A DNA stretch of 64,000 nucleotides from positions 1 through 64,000 of the forward strand of contig CAKZPE010000032.1 of assembly GCA_937138495.1 (NCBI GenBank), in the 5' to 3' direction. This document shows, in pieces, positions 1-9,210 of this stretch. This stretch comes from an uncultured Oceanospirillaceae bacterium. Its GTDB lineage: Bacteria; Pseudomonadota; Gammaproteobacteria; Pseudomonadales; Balneatricaceae. The notes under the pieces were generated by a model. The model saw only the letters and a program-made list of their open reading frames with translations, did no database searches and had not been told where the DNA came from. Numbering within the stretch: position 1 is the stretch's first letter; every line of letters begins with the position of its first letter. A program made the position numbers and the translations under genes.

Positions 1-1
1 A

Positions 2-379
2 ACATCTGATCAACTTGTCGAAACAATTGCCACAATATGTGGTGAAGAACTGAGCGAAGTAGGTAAAAACTTCGTTGCGGTATTAGCTGAAAATAAGCGT
101 TTACCATTATTAGCTGCTATTGCTGAACAATACGAAGTATTGAAAGCTAAACAGTTAGGAATGAGCGATGTAGAAATTACATCAGCGTTTGAAATTGACA
201 GTGAATTAAACGACAAACTGGCAAAAGCTCTAACAAATAAGCTCAACGTGAAAGTGAATATTCACACTCAGGTTGATGAAACTCTAATAGGCGGTGCAGT
301 GATTCGTGCGGGTGACTTAGTCATCGACAGCTCGGTTCGTGCACGTTTAGCCAAGCTTAACGAAGCAATGACTTCTTAA
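2..379 (+). CDS. atpH: ATP synthase F1 subunit delta (3' part)
   Basis: The reading frame is open from the first bases of the window to a TAA at 377-379 and gives the last 125 residues of F1 subunit delta, the stator protein that links the F1 catalytic head to the b subunits of Fo. The start lies upstream of the window. The C-terminal stretch with IGGAVIRAGDLVIDSS and a final ARLAKLNEAM helix is the family hallmark. It is followed 16 bases later by atpA, the standard gammaproteobacterial order. Codons are AT-rich (many TTA and GTA), like atpA but unlike atpG and the genes beyond. The product assignment is secure; only the missing N-terminus limits it. Confidence 0.95.
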   Translation, partial: TSDQLVETIATICGEELSEVGKNFVAVLAENKRLPLLAAIAEQYEVLKAKQLGMSDVEITSAFEIDSELNDKLAKALTNKLNVKVNIHTQVDETLIGGAVIRAGDLVIDSSVRARLAKLNEAMTS

Positions 380-395
380 GTTTGAGGGATAAATG

Positions 396-1940
396 ATGCA
401 GCAACTAAATCCATCAGAAATTAGTGACATCATCAAACAACGCATCGAATCTCTTGATGTGTCGTCTGATGCAAAAAATGAAGGTACTATCGTTTCTGTA
501 ACGGATGGTATTGTACGTATTCACGGTTTAGCCGACGTAATGTACGGTGAAATGGTTGAATTCGACGGCGGTATTTACGGTATGGCGCTTAACTTAGAGC
601 GTGATTCTGTAGGTGCAATCGTATTAGGTGATTACTTAAATCTACAAGAAGGACAGAAATGTCGTTCAACAGGTAGAATCTTAGAAGTACCTGTAGGCCC
701 TGAATTACAAGGTCGTGTAGTCAATGCTTTAGGTACTCCAATCGACGGTAAAGGCGTAATTAATACTAAATTAACCGATGCAATTGAAAAAGTTGCTCCA
801 GGTGTAATTTGGCGTCAAAGTGTTGATGAGCCGGTAGCAATGGGCCTTAAATGTGTAGACTCAATGGTACCTGTTGGTCGTGGCCAGCGTGAACTTATCA
901 TTGGTGACCGTCAGGTCGGTAAAACTGCAATCGCAGTTGACGCGATTATTAACCAAAAAGATTCTGGTATTAAATGTGTTTACGTCGCTATCGGACAGAA
1001 AGCATCGTCTATCGCTTCTGTAGTACGTAAATTAGAAGAACATGGCGCAATGGAAAATACCATTATTATTGCCGCTACTGCTTCTGATCCAGCTTCTATG
1101 CAATTCTTAGCACCTTTTGCCGGTGCCACTATGGGTGAATACTACCGTGACCGCGGTGAAGACGCGCTAATCATCTTTGATGATTTGACTAAACAAGCTT
1201 GGGCTTACCGTCAAATCTCATTGTTATTACGTCGTCCACCAGGTCGTGAAGCATACCCAGGTGATGTATTCTACTTGCACTCACGTCTACTTGAACGTGC
1301 ATCTCGTGTATCAGCAGCTTATGTTGAAAAATTCACTAATGGTGAAGTGAAAGGTAAAACAGGTTCTTTAACTGCATTACCTATCATCGAAACGCAAGCA
1401 GGTGATGTATCTGCATTCGTACCAACTAACGTAATTTCGATTACTGATGGTCAGATTTTCTTAGAAACTGACATGTTTAACTCTGGCGTACGTCCAGCGA
1501 TGAACGCCGGTGTATCGGTTTCTCGTGTTGGTGGTTCTGCACAGACTAAAATCGTTAAGAAATTATCTGGTGGTATCCGTACTGCACTTGCTCAGTATCG
1601 TGAATTGGCAGCGTTCTCTCAGTTCGCATCTGATTTAGATGAAGCTACAAAAGCACAGTTAAACCACGGTGAGCGTGTTACTGAGTTAATGAAGCAGAAG
1701 CAATATTCACCATTAAGCACATCGCAAATGGGTGTTGTACTGTACGCGGCGAACGAAGGTTACTTAAACGATATCGAAGTTTCTAAAATTCAAGACTTCG
1801 AATCAGCATTATTATCATACATGGGATCAGAGCACGGCGATCTAATGAGTGAAATCAATGCTTCAGGTAACTGGAATGGCGATATCGAAGGCACTTTCAA
1901 GTCTGCGATTGAAACATTCAAAGCGACGCAAACCTGGTAA
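396..1940 (+). CDS. atpA: ATP synthase F1 subunit alpha
   Basis: This encodes the 514-residue alpha subunit, the non-catalytic nucleotide-binding subunit of the F1 head. The N-terminal [17 protein letters not shown], the P-loop GDRQVGKT, the [12 protein letters not shown] segment, the signature [15 protein letters not shown] and the ending FKATQTW match gammaproteobacterial AtpA throughout. Two ATGs sit side by side at 393 and 396; I chose 396 because the GAGGG ribosome-binding site (384-388) is then seven bases away and the protein begins as in relatives. Leucine is encoded mostly by TTA and CTA, in sharp contrast to CTG in atpG and atpD downstream. An inverted repeat follows the stop codon. 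Confidence 0.98.
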   Translation: MQQLNPSEISDIIKQRIESLDVSSDAKNEGTIVSVTDGIVRIHGLADVMYGEMVEFDGGIYGMALNLERDSVGAIVLGDYLNLQEGQKCRSTGRILEVPVGPELQGRVVNALGTPIDGKGVINTKLTDAIEKVAPGVIWRQSVDEPVAMGLKCVDSMVPVGRGQRELIIGDRQVGKTAIAVDAIINQKDSGIKCVYVAIGQKASSIASVVRKLEEHGAMENTIIIAATASDPASMQFLAPFAGATMGEYYRDRGEDALIIFDDLTKQAWAYRQISLLLRRPPGREAYPGDVFYLHSRLLERASRVSAAYVEKFTNGEVKGKTGSLTALPIIETQAGDVSAFVPTNVISITDGQIFLETDMFNSGVRPAMNAGVSVSRVGGSAQTKIVKKLSGGIRTALAQYRELAAFSQFASDLDEATKAQLNHGERVTELMKQKQYSPLSTSQMGVVLYAANEGYLNDIEVSKIQDFESALLSYMGSEHGDLMSEINASGNWNGDIEGTFKSAIETFKATQTW

Positions 1941-1946
1941 TTTTTT

Positions 1947-1972
1947 AGCAGAGGCTCTTGTGAGTCTCTGCT
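1947..1972 (+). terminator. Hairpin between atpA and atpG
   Basis: The arms AGCAGAG (1947-1953) and CTCTGCT (1966-1972) pair, and an inner CTC/GAG pair with a G-T wobble encloses a TTGT loop. It lies six bases after the atpA stop and is followed by a weak T-rich run, so it could be a partial terminator or an mRNA-processing or stability element inside the operon. Its position coincides with the codon-usage change between atpA and atpG. Confidence 0.5.
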
Positions 1973-2021
1973 TTGTTGCTTCTAACGTGTTCATATTAGT
2001 TGGAAGTCAAGGGGTCGAAAT

Positions 2022-2885
2022 ATGGCTGGTGCCAAAGAAATACGTACACAGATTTCGAGCATCAAGAGCACGCAAAAAATCACTTCAGCTATGGAAATGG
2101 TTGCGGCGAGTAAAATGCGTAAAGCTCAGGACCGCATGCAGGAAAGCCGTCCTTACGCCCGCAGTATCCGTGGCGTAATTCAGCACCTGGCGAAGTCCAA
2201 CCCTGAATACCAGCATCTGTATCTGCAACAGCGCGAAGTGAAGCGTGTCGGTTTCATTGTAGTGGCAACCGACCGCGGCCTTTGTGGTGGCTTGAACGTT
2301 AACGCGTTTAAAGCAGCGATCGCCAAAATGAAAGAGTTCAGTGAACAGAATGTCCAGGTTGACGTCTGTGCGCTGGGTTCCAAGGCGGTAAGCTTCTTCA
2401 AGTCATTCGGCGGAAACGTAACTGCAGCGAAGAGCGGCCTGGGCGATCAGCCTGAAATGGGCGATCTGATCGGTGCAGTGAAAGTGATGCTGGATGCCTA
2501 CGATGAAGGCACGCTGGACCAGTTGTTCGTGGTATCTAACGAATTCGTTAACACCATGACACAGCAACCACAAGTTGAGCAGCTTCTGCCGCTGAAAGCG
2601 GAAGATGATGATGACCGTCTTAACCATCACTGGGATTACATCTACGAACCGGATGCAAAAGAGCTGTTAAACGGCTTACTGGTTCGTTACATAGAATCTT
2701 TGGTGTACCAGGCGGTGGTTGAGAACAATGCCTGTGAACAGGCAGCCCGTATGCTGGCGATGAAGAACGCAACTGACAACGCCGGCGACTTAATTGATGA
2801 GCTTCAGATGGTATACAACAAAGCTCGTCAGGCCGCGATTACTCAGGAAATTTCTGAGATCGTGAGTGGTGCTGCAGCTGTATAA
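2022..2885 (+). CDS. atpG: ATP synthase F1 subunit gamma
   Basis: This is the 287-residue central rotor shaft of F1. The N-terminal helix [20 protein letters not shown] with [17 protein letters not shown], the [10 protein letters not shown] segment and the C-terminal helix around [16 protein letters not shown] are diagnostic. The start at 2022 follows AAGGGG at a suitable distance. Codon usage switches here to CTG leucine and GC-richer third positions, unlike atpA 80 bases upstream. It is the third structural gene visible in the operon and precedes atpD by 38 bases. Confidence 0.98.
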   Translation: MAGAKEIRTQISSIKSTQKITSAMEMVAASKMRKAQDRMQESRPYARSIRGVIQHLAKSNPEYQHLYLQQREVKRVGFIVVATDRGLCGGLNVNAFKAAIAKMKEFSEQNVQVDVCALGSKAVSFFKSFGGNVTAAKSGLGDQPEMGDLIGAVKVMLDAYDEGTLDQLFVVSNEFVNTMTQQPQVEQLLPLKAEDDDDRLNHHWDYIYEPDAKELLNGLLVRYIESLVYQAVVENNACEQAARMLAMKNATDNAGDLIDELQMVYNKARQAAITQEISEIVSGAAAV

Positions 2886-2911
2886 GCTAAGTGAACAGGT
2901 TTAAACGTTAA

Positions 2912-4300
<1,389 letters not shown>

Positions 4301-4362
4301 TTGTTCTCAGGGTTGGCGGGTAATACCGGCTGACCCTTAGCTAAACCTTAGAGGAAAGAAAC

Positions 4363-4788
4363 ATGGCTATGACTGTTCATTGCGACATCGTAAGTGCTGA
4401 AGAAGAAATCTTCTCCGGTCTTATTGAATTCGTATCAGTGACAGGTAGCCTGGGTGATCTGGGTATTTATCCGGGTCACGCTCCGCTTCTGTCGGAACTG
4501 AAACCAGGTCCTGTAGAGCTTAAAAAGCAGGGTGGTGAGCAGGAGATCTTTTACGTTTCTGGTGGATTCATTGAAATTCAGCCACACAAAGTCACTGTCC
4601 TTGCGGACACTGCACTGCGTGCCGGCGATCTGAATGAAGCTGCTGCAGAAGAAGCGAAAAAGCATGCCGAACAAGCTATGGTCGATCAGAGCAGCGAGCT
4701 GGATTACTCCCGCGCAACTGCTCAGCTGGCTGAAGCTGTGGCGCAACTGCGTACCGTTCAGCAGATTCGTACAAAGTTAGGTAAGTAA
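4363..4788 (+). CDS. atpC: ATP synthase F1 subunit epsilon
   Basis: This is the 141-residue epsilon subunit, made of an N-terminal beta sandwich ([19 protein letters not shown] is its signature) and a two-helix C-terminal domain (from about residue 90) that can block rotation. It binds gamma and the c-ring at the base of the shaft. AGAGGAAAG precedes the ATG. It is the last gene of the atp operon and is followed by an intrinsic terminator at 4813-4840. Its last 21 codons and that terminator are repeated, in damaged form, just downstream. Confidence 0.97.
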   Translation: MAMTVHCDIVSAEEEIFSGLIEFVSVTGSLGDLGIYPGHAPLLSELKPGPVELKKQGGEQEIFYVSGGFIEIQPHKVTVLADTALRAGDLNEAAAEEAKKHAEQAMVDQSSELDYSRATAQLAEAVAQLRTVQQIRTKLGK

Positions 4789-4812
4789 TCTAACTGCTAC
4801 GTTCTGTATTAG

Positions 4813-4840
4813 AAAAAAGCGCCTTCATGGCGCTTTTTTT
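4813..4840 (+). terminator. atp operon terminator
   Basis: The GC stem AGCGCC/GGCGCT with a TTCAT loop is preceded by six A and followed by a seven-T run, a textbook rho-independent terminator 24 bases after the atpC stop. The A and T runs can extend the stem, so it may act in both directions. Confidence 0.92.
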
Positions 4841-4862
4841 GTGCCTGAGATTTAAGGCGAGA

Positions 4863-5009
4863 GCTTGCAGAAGCTGTGGCGCAACTGACTCTCTACACGT
4901 ACAGGTTCAGCAGATTCGTACAAAGTTAGGTAAGTAATCTAACGGCTACGTTCTGTATTAGAAAAAGCGTCCCTCATCGAGTGCGGTGCTTTTTTTTTGT
5001 CTGAGATTT
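4863..5009 (+). pseudogene. Decayed duplicate of the atpC 3' end and terminator
   Basis: Positions 4725-4853 (end of atpC, stop, trailer and terminator) reappear at 4863-5009. Identical blocks include GAAGCTGTGGCGCAACTG and the trailer stretch ACAAAGTTAGGTAAGTAATC. The copy carries a 10-base insertion (ACTCTCTACA) and a one-base change in spacing that break the reading frame, and its terminator stem is degenerate (around 4962-4998) although the T run survives. There is no start codon and no protein is expected. It marks a tandem duplication at the left edge of the region that separates atpC from glmU. Confidence 0.88.
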
Positions 5010-5052
5010 GTGTCACACTAAGTTTGCCTTTATTAAAACGGAAAAATAAAAA

Positions 5053-5502
5053 ATGGCTACATGGACAGACCGTATCCTCGCTGCAATATTTCCTTTGTTG
5101 ACATATGTAATCTGGTTACTTATTTCTTACCCGGCGTTTTTAATCCCTGTCATTGTTTATCTGGTTATCAACCGTGTAAAGAGGCCATTTGTTGCAGGCT
5201 ATCTGCTCCGATATATCGATACTCTGTTAACTGTTATAGTTTTTAGTTTTATTTTTTTTATGTCAGATTTTTCGCTGGGTATTGCCAGTAAAGATGCCGG
5301 TATCTTTATTCCTTTTATCAGTGACGGTGGTTTATTAACGGTTGGTCTGTTGATTCTGCAGGGGTATGCACTTATCTCAGGTATCTTATTTACGGTGTTT
5401 CCATTCTTTGGCGCAGGTTTTCAAATGCCTGTATCGTTACGGATACTGGAATCTCTTAGAGGCAAACCTGTTTGTCAGGTAACAGAGAAACAGAGCGGTT
5501 GA
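5053..5502 (+). CDS. Small integral membrane protein, unknown function
   Basis: I do not recognise a named family. The 149-residue product has about four hydrophobic helices (near residues 10-25, 26-41, 55-75 and 93-122) and a short polar C-terminus, so it should sit in the inner membrane. A positively charged NRVKR segment follows the second helix. The ATG at 5053 has a weak GGAAAA upstream. It stands alone between the duplicated atpC end and the arsenite methyltransferase gene and is AT-richer than its neighbours. Nothing in the sequence points to a substrate. Confidence 0.75.
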   Translation: MATWTDRILAAIFPLLTYVIWLLISYPAFLIPVIVYLVINRVKRPFVAGYLLRYIDTLLTVIVFSFIFFMSDFSLGIASKDAGIFIPFISDGGLLTVGLLILQGYALISGILFTVFPFFGAGFQMPVSLRILESLRGKPVCQVTEKQSG

Positions 5503-5627
5503 ATGCTCTAAGTACAGATAAATTCACTCTAAGTTATTTTGGCCACTAAGTTGCAGCGCTGTACGCGAATGGCTATGGTTGATCACCATTACTGATCTGA
5601 AAATAACCGCCAAAGAAGTACTCCCTC

Positions 5628-6680
5628 ATGCATGAACACGTCCAGGATTATTACGGCAAGACCCTGCAGGGGTCTGCTGATCTGAAAACCGATGCCTGTT
5701 GTACACTGCAGGCACCGCCACAGCCGATTAAAGACATTCTTAAGAAGATCCATGCTGAGGTCAGCAGCCACTACTACGGTTGTGGTCTGGTGGCACCTGA
5801 GCAGCTTAAAGGTCTGCGGATTCTGGACCTTGGCAGCGGTTCCGGCCGCGATGCCTATACGCTGGCCGCATTAGTAGGTGAAAGCGGTTCCGTGGTCGGG
5901 GTGGACATGACCGATGAGCAGCTGGAAATTGCTAACCGCCATCTGGATTACCATGCTGAAGCCTTTGGCTATAAAGCATCAAATGTTGAATTTAAAAAAG
6001 GCTACATCGAAAAGCTGGATGAGCTGGGGCTGGAAGAAAACAGCTTCGACCTGATTGTTTCCAACTGTGTGATTAATCTGTCACCGGATAAAGAAGCGGT
6101 GCTGAAGCAGGCCTACCGTTTGCTGAAGCCGGGCGGTGAAATGTACTTTTCGGATGTTTATGCCGATCGCCGGGTTCCGCAGGAACTGGTGAATGACCCG
6201 GTGCTGTACGGTGAATGCCTCAGCGGCGCGCTGTATTGGAACGACTTCCAGAATTTGGCGAAACACTGTGGCTTTGCAGATCCCCGTCTGGTGGAAGACC
6301 GCCCGCTGGGAATAGATAACGCAGACGTGGAAAAGCGCATTGGCCATATTGGATTTTACTCGGCTACTTACCGTTTGTTTAAAATTGAAGGGCTGGAGCC
6401 TGCCTGTGAAGATTATGGCCAGGCAGTGATTTATAAGGGCACTATTGCCGATCAGGAAATGAATTACCTGCTGGATAAGCATCACCTGATAGCGGCAGGG
6501 AAGGTGTTCCCGGTGTGTGGCAATACCTACCGGATGCTCAATGAATCGCGTTTGCAGCAGCATTTTGAATTCATCGGCACCTGGGATAACCACTACGGTA
6601 TTTTTGAAGGCTGCGGTTCCAGCCTGCCGTATGATGAAGATTCTGGCAGCGCACCGGCATCCGGCGGCGGCTGTTGCTGA
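5628..6680 (+). CDS. arsM: Arsenite S-adenosylmethionine methyltransferase (ArsM)
   Basis: This 350-residue class I methyltransferase has the SAM site LDLGSGSGRDAY (66-77) and the ArsM-specific SNCVINLSP (145-153). The four cysteines expected for As(III) binding are present: Cys24/Cys25, Cys52 in YGCG, Cys147 and Cys197. The 28-residue gap from Cys24 to Cys52 and the 50-residue gap from Cys147 to Cys197 equal those between the corresponding cysteines I recall for the algal enzyme CmArsM. The reaction would be stepwise methylation of arsenite to mono-, di- and volatile trimethyl arsenicals. The protein ends in GGGCC, an extra potential metalloid-binding tail. No arsR, arsB or arsC is adjacent, so it is a stand-alone detoxification gene. 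Confidence 0.9.
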   Translation: MHEHVQDYYGKTLQGSADLKTDACCTLQAPPQPIKDILKKIHAEVSSHYYGCGLVAPEQLKGLRILDLGSGSGRDAYTLAALVGESGSVVGVDMTDEQLEIANRHLDYHAEAFGYKASNVEFKKGYIEKLDELGLEENSFDLIVSNCVINLSPDKEAVLKQAYRLLKPGGEMYFSDVYADRRVPQELVNDPVLYGECLSGALYWNDFQNLAKHCGFADPRLVEDRPLGIDNADVEKRIGHIGFYSATYRLFKIEGLEPACEDYGQAVIYKGTIADQEMNYLLDKHHLIAAGKVFPVCGNTYRMLNESRLQQHFEFIGTWDNHYGIFEGCGSSLPYDEDSGSAPASGGGCC

Positions 6681-6861
6681 TAGCCGTTGTTGATAGCTTT
6701 TGTTGATATAAGGGGCGACAGAGATGTTGCCTGATAAACCGACAGGTTATGATTGTTTTTGAGTGTGGTCAGCACTGAATCTGACTATACTGCCTGCCCC
6801 GCGATGGTTGCTGAAGGCTTTCCCTGCTGCAAAAGCAGACTAAGCTGATCATAAACAGAGG

Positions 6862-6881
6862 CTGCGCTGACCTCAGCGCAG
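6862..6881 (+). promoter_or_regulatory. Perfect inverted repeat upstream of the VF530-like gene
   Basis: CTGCGCTGA (6862-6870) and TCAGCGCAG (6873-6881) form a 9-2-9 inverted repeat, 15 bases before the ATG at 6897. A two-base spacer is too short for a stable RNA loop without opening the inner pairs, so a protein-binding operator is as likely as a leader hairpin. Confidence 0.4.
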
Positions 6882-6896
6882 TAACAATACCCGGAT

Positions 6897-7406
6897 ATGC
6901 CCATGACTGATGTTGATTACACCAATAACCCCCTGCACGGCGTGGGACTTAACCAGCTGTTAACTGAACTGGTTGAGCACTATGGTTTTGAGATTCTGTT
7001 TGCTTACCTGAACATCAACTGCTTTAAGACTAATCCAAGCGTTCAGTCCAGCGAGAAGTTTTTAAAGAAGACTCCGTGGGCCCGGGAAAAGGTTGAGCTG
7101 TTTTATTTGTATAAGTTTAAGAATCTGCCCCGGGTATCGTCGGAACAGTTTTCTGTAGCCCCCCGGGAACGGATCATTCCGGCCCATCAGACACCGGGGA
7201 CTCCGGCAGAGCTGAGTCTGGAAGATGCTGAGTTACAGCGGGAAAAAAGCGCTAAAAAAGCGGCGGAGTTTAATAAGCCTAAACGGCCAGGAAAGCCGCA
7301 CCGTAAACCTGCTGAAAAACGCTATGAAGATGCTGAACGGCCACGCCGGAAACCGGAATCCTCCGGCGGTACGGATGATGATCCCTGGGCCAAATGGCGT
7401 AAATGA
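6897..7406 (+). CDS. VF530 (DUF2132) family protein with a basic tail
   Basis: Residues 8-72 match the VF530/DUF2132 fold, recognisable from [40 protein letters not shown] and PWAREKVE. The founding Vibrio protein was proposed to bind DNA; the role in vivo is unknown. From about residue 100 the 169-residue protein becomes a low-complexity, lysine, arginine and proline-rich tail that ends in DDPWAKWRK, so it is probably disordered and could contact nucleic acid. It converges on the acyl-CoA dehydrogenase gene, with only 14 bases between the two stops. An alternative ATG is at 6903. Confidence 0.82.
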   Translation: MPMTDVDYTNNPLHGVGLNQLLTELVEHYGFEILFAYLNINCFKTNPSVQSSEKFLKKTPWAREKVELFYLYKFKNLPRVSSEQFSVAPRERIIPAHQTPGTPAELSLEDAELQREKSAKKAAEFNKPKRPGKPHRKPAEKRYEDAERPRRKPESSGGTDDDPWAKWRK

Positions 7407-7420
7407 GGCTTTTCGGCGTT

Positions 7421-9196
7421 TCAGAAAGATTCGCTGTCCAGCTGCATCATGCTGCTTTCCCCGGCCATAATGCTGGCGAACAGGCTGCTGTTCTGCGGCA
7501 GCAGTTTATGGATAAAAAAGCGGGCAGTATGCAGCTTGGCGGTATAAAAGCCACTGTCATCGTCCGGATGTTTAAGTGCTTCTTCTGCCATTCGGCACCA
7601 CATATAACCAAGCGCCACCAAACCGAATAAACGCAGATAATCACTGGCAACCGCAGCAGCCGCTTCGGGATTCTTCAGGCCGGTAAGGGCAATCTGCTGG
7701 CTGGCTTTCTGCAATCGGCCGAACGCTTTGCTGAGCGGCCCGGTAAATTCCGCCAATTGGGTATTGGTCTGGTGTTGCTCAAGATAATCCTGAACCGGAT
7801 GGAAGAAGTGCCGCAGATAACGGCCGGCTTTTTGTGGCATTTTCCGGCCGATTAAATCCAGTGCCTGAATACCGTTGGTGCCTTCGTAAATCTGCGCAAT
7901 TCTGGCATCCCTGACCAGCTGTTCCATACCGTTTTCACGGATAAAGCCGTGGCCTCCCAATACCTGCATTCCAAGATTGGTACATTCAAAACCAAGGTCA
8001 GTGAACAGGGCTTTGACGACCGGGGTTGTGAGCTGGACGAATTCATCGGCATCCTGACGGACCGTTTTATCGCTGTGTTTGCGGGAAATATCCAGCTGCA
8101 ATGCGACCCACAGGCCAAATGCCCGGCAACCTTCTGTGTAGGCTTTCTGAGTCAGCAGCATGCGGCGTACATCCGGGTGGACGATAATCGGGTCGGCCGG
8201 TTTGTCCGGGGCTTTCACACCGGACAGGGCGCGGCCCTGTAACCGTTCCCGGGCGTAACTGACAGCGCCCTGATAACTGGCCTCTGCCAGCCCCAGGCCT
8301 TGTATACCCACCGCGAGCCGGGCCTGATTCATCATGGTGAACATAGCCCGCATGCCTTTGTTCAGGTCGCCGATCAGCCAGCCAGTGGCGGCATCAAAAT
8401 TGATCTGGCAGGTGGAAGAGGCCTTAATCCCCATCTTATGTTCGATACCGCCACAGCTGACTTGATTATTTTCCAGCAGATCATTGTTCAGCTGTTTTTT
8501 CGGTACCAGAAACAGGCTGATGCCTTTAATGCCTTCCGGGGCGTCCGGTGTACGGGCCAGCACCAGGTGAACGATGTTTTCGGTCAGGTCATGGTCGCCG
8601 GCAGAGATAAAAATTTTGTTGCCGGTCAGTCGGTAAGACCCGTCTTGCTGAGGAACCGCTTTGGTACGGCATAACCCCAGGTCTGTTCCACAGTGGGGTT
8701 CAGTGAGGCACATGGTGCCGGACCAGCTGCCATCCGCCAGTTTTGGCAGGTAGGTCTGTTTCAGGTCATCGCTGGCATAACGGCTGATGGCGGAATAGGC
8801 GCCGAAACTCAGCCCCGGATAGATACCGAACGACAGGTTAGCCGAACAGATCATTTCTTCCAGCAGAGTATTAATGGTTTTGGGCAGGCCGCTGCCGCCG
8901 TACTCCGGTTCGCAGGCCAGTGCTGCCCAGCCGCCGTCACAGAATTGCCGGTAAGCCGCTTTAAAGCCTTCCGGTGTTGTTACCTGACCATCACTGTACA
9001 GACAGCCCTGTTCATCGCCACTGTGATTCAGCGGCTGCAGGACTTCTGCAGTGAGCTTACCGGCTTCTTCCAGAATACTGTCTACCAATTCCCGGTTTAC
9101 CTCTTCGAAGCCTGTTAACTGGCTGAGCTGCAAGCCATCTAACAGTTCATACAGCACAAACTGCATATCGCGGATCGGGGGCGTGTAAGTCAGCAT
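7421..9196 (-). CDS. Acyl-CoA dehydrogenase (large, DmdC/FadE-like)
   Basis: This is a 591-residue FAD-dependent acyl-CoA dehydrogenase of the long type with an extra C-terminal domain. Signatures are CLTEPHCGTDLGL and GNKIFISAGDHDLTENI in the middle domain and QIYEGTNGIQALDLIGRK near the end, where the glutamate of YEGT is the expected catalytic base. It would introduce the trans-2 double bond, the first step of a beta-oxidation cycle. Its closest characterised relatives include methylthiopropionyl-CoA dehydrogenase DmdC, but the operon partners point to general fatty acyl-CoA. It is the last gene of the leftward operon, 14 bases after the hydroxyacyl-CoA dehydrogenase gene, with AAGGAAAGG before the ATG. 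Confidence 0.9.
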   Translation of the reverse strand: MLTYTPPIRDMQFVLYELLDGLQLSQLTGFEEVNRELVDSILEEAGKLTAEVLQPLNHSGDEQGCLYSDGQVTTPEGFKAAYRQFCDGGWAALACEPEYGGSGLPKTINTLLEEMICSANLSFGIYPGLSFGAYSAISRYASDDLKQTYLPKLADGSWSGTMCLTEPHCGTDLGLCRTKAVPQQDGSYRLTGNKIFISAGDHDLTENIVHLVLARTPDAPEGIKGISLFLVPKKQLNNDLLENNQVSCGGIEHKMGIKASSTCQINFDAATGWLIGDLNKGMRAMFTMMNQARLAVGIQGLGLAEASYQGAVSYARERLQGRALSGVKAPDKPADPIIVHPDVRRMLLTQKAYTEGCRAFGLWVALQLDISRKHSDKTVRQDADEFVQLTTPVVKALFTDLGFECTNLGMQVLGGHGFIRENGMEQLVRDARIAQIYEGTNGIQALDLIGRKMPQKAGRYLRHFFHPVQDYLEQHQTNTQLAEFTGPLSKAFGRLQKASQQIALTGLKNPEAAAAVASDYLRLFGLVALGYMWCRMAEEALKHPDDDSGFYTAKLHTARFFIHKLLPQNSSLFASIMAGESSMMQLDSESF

Positions 9197-9210
9197 AACC
9201 TTTCCTTTTG

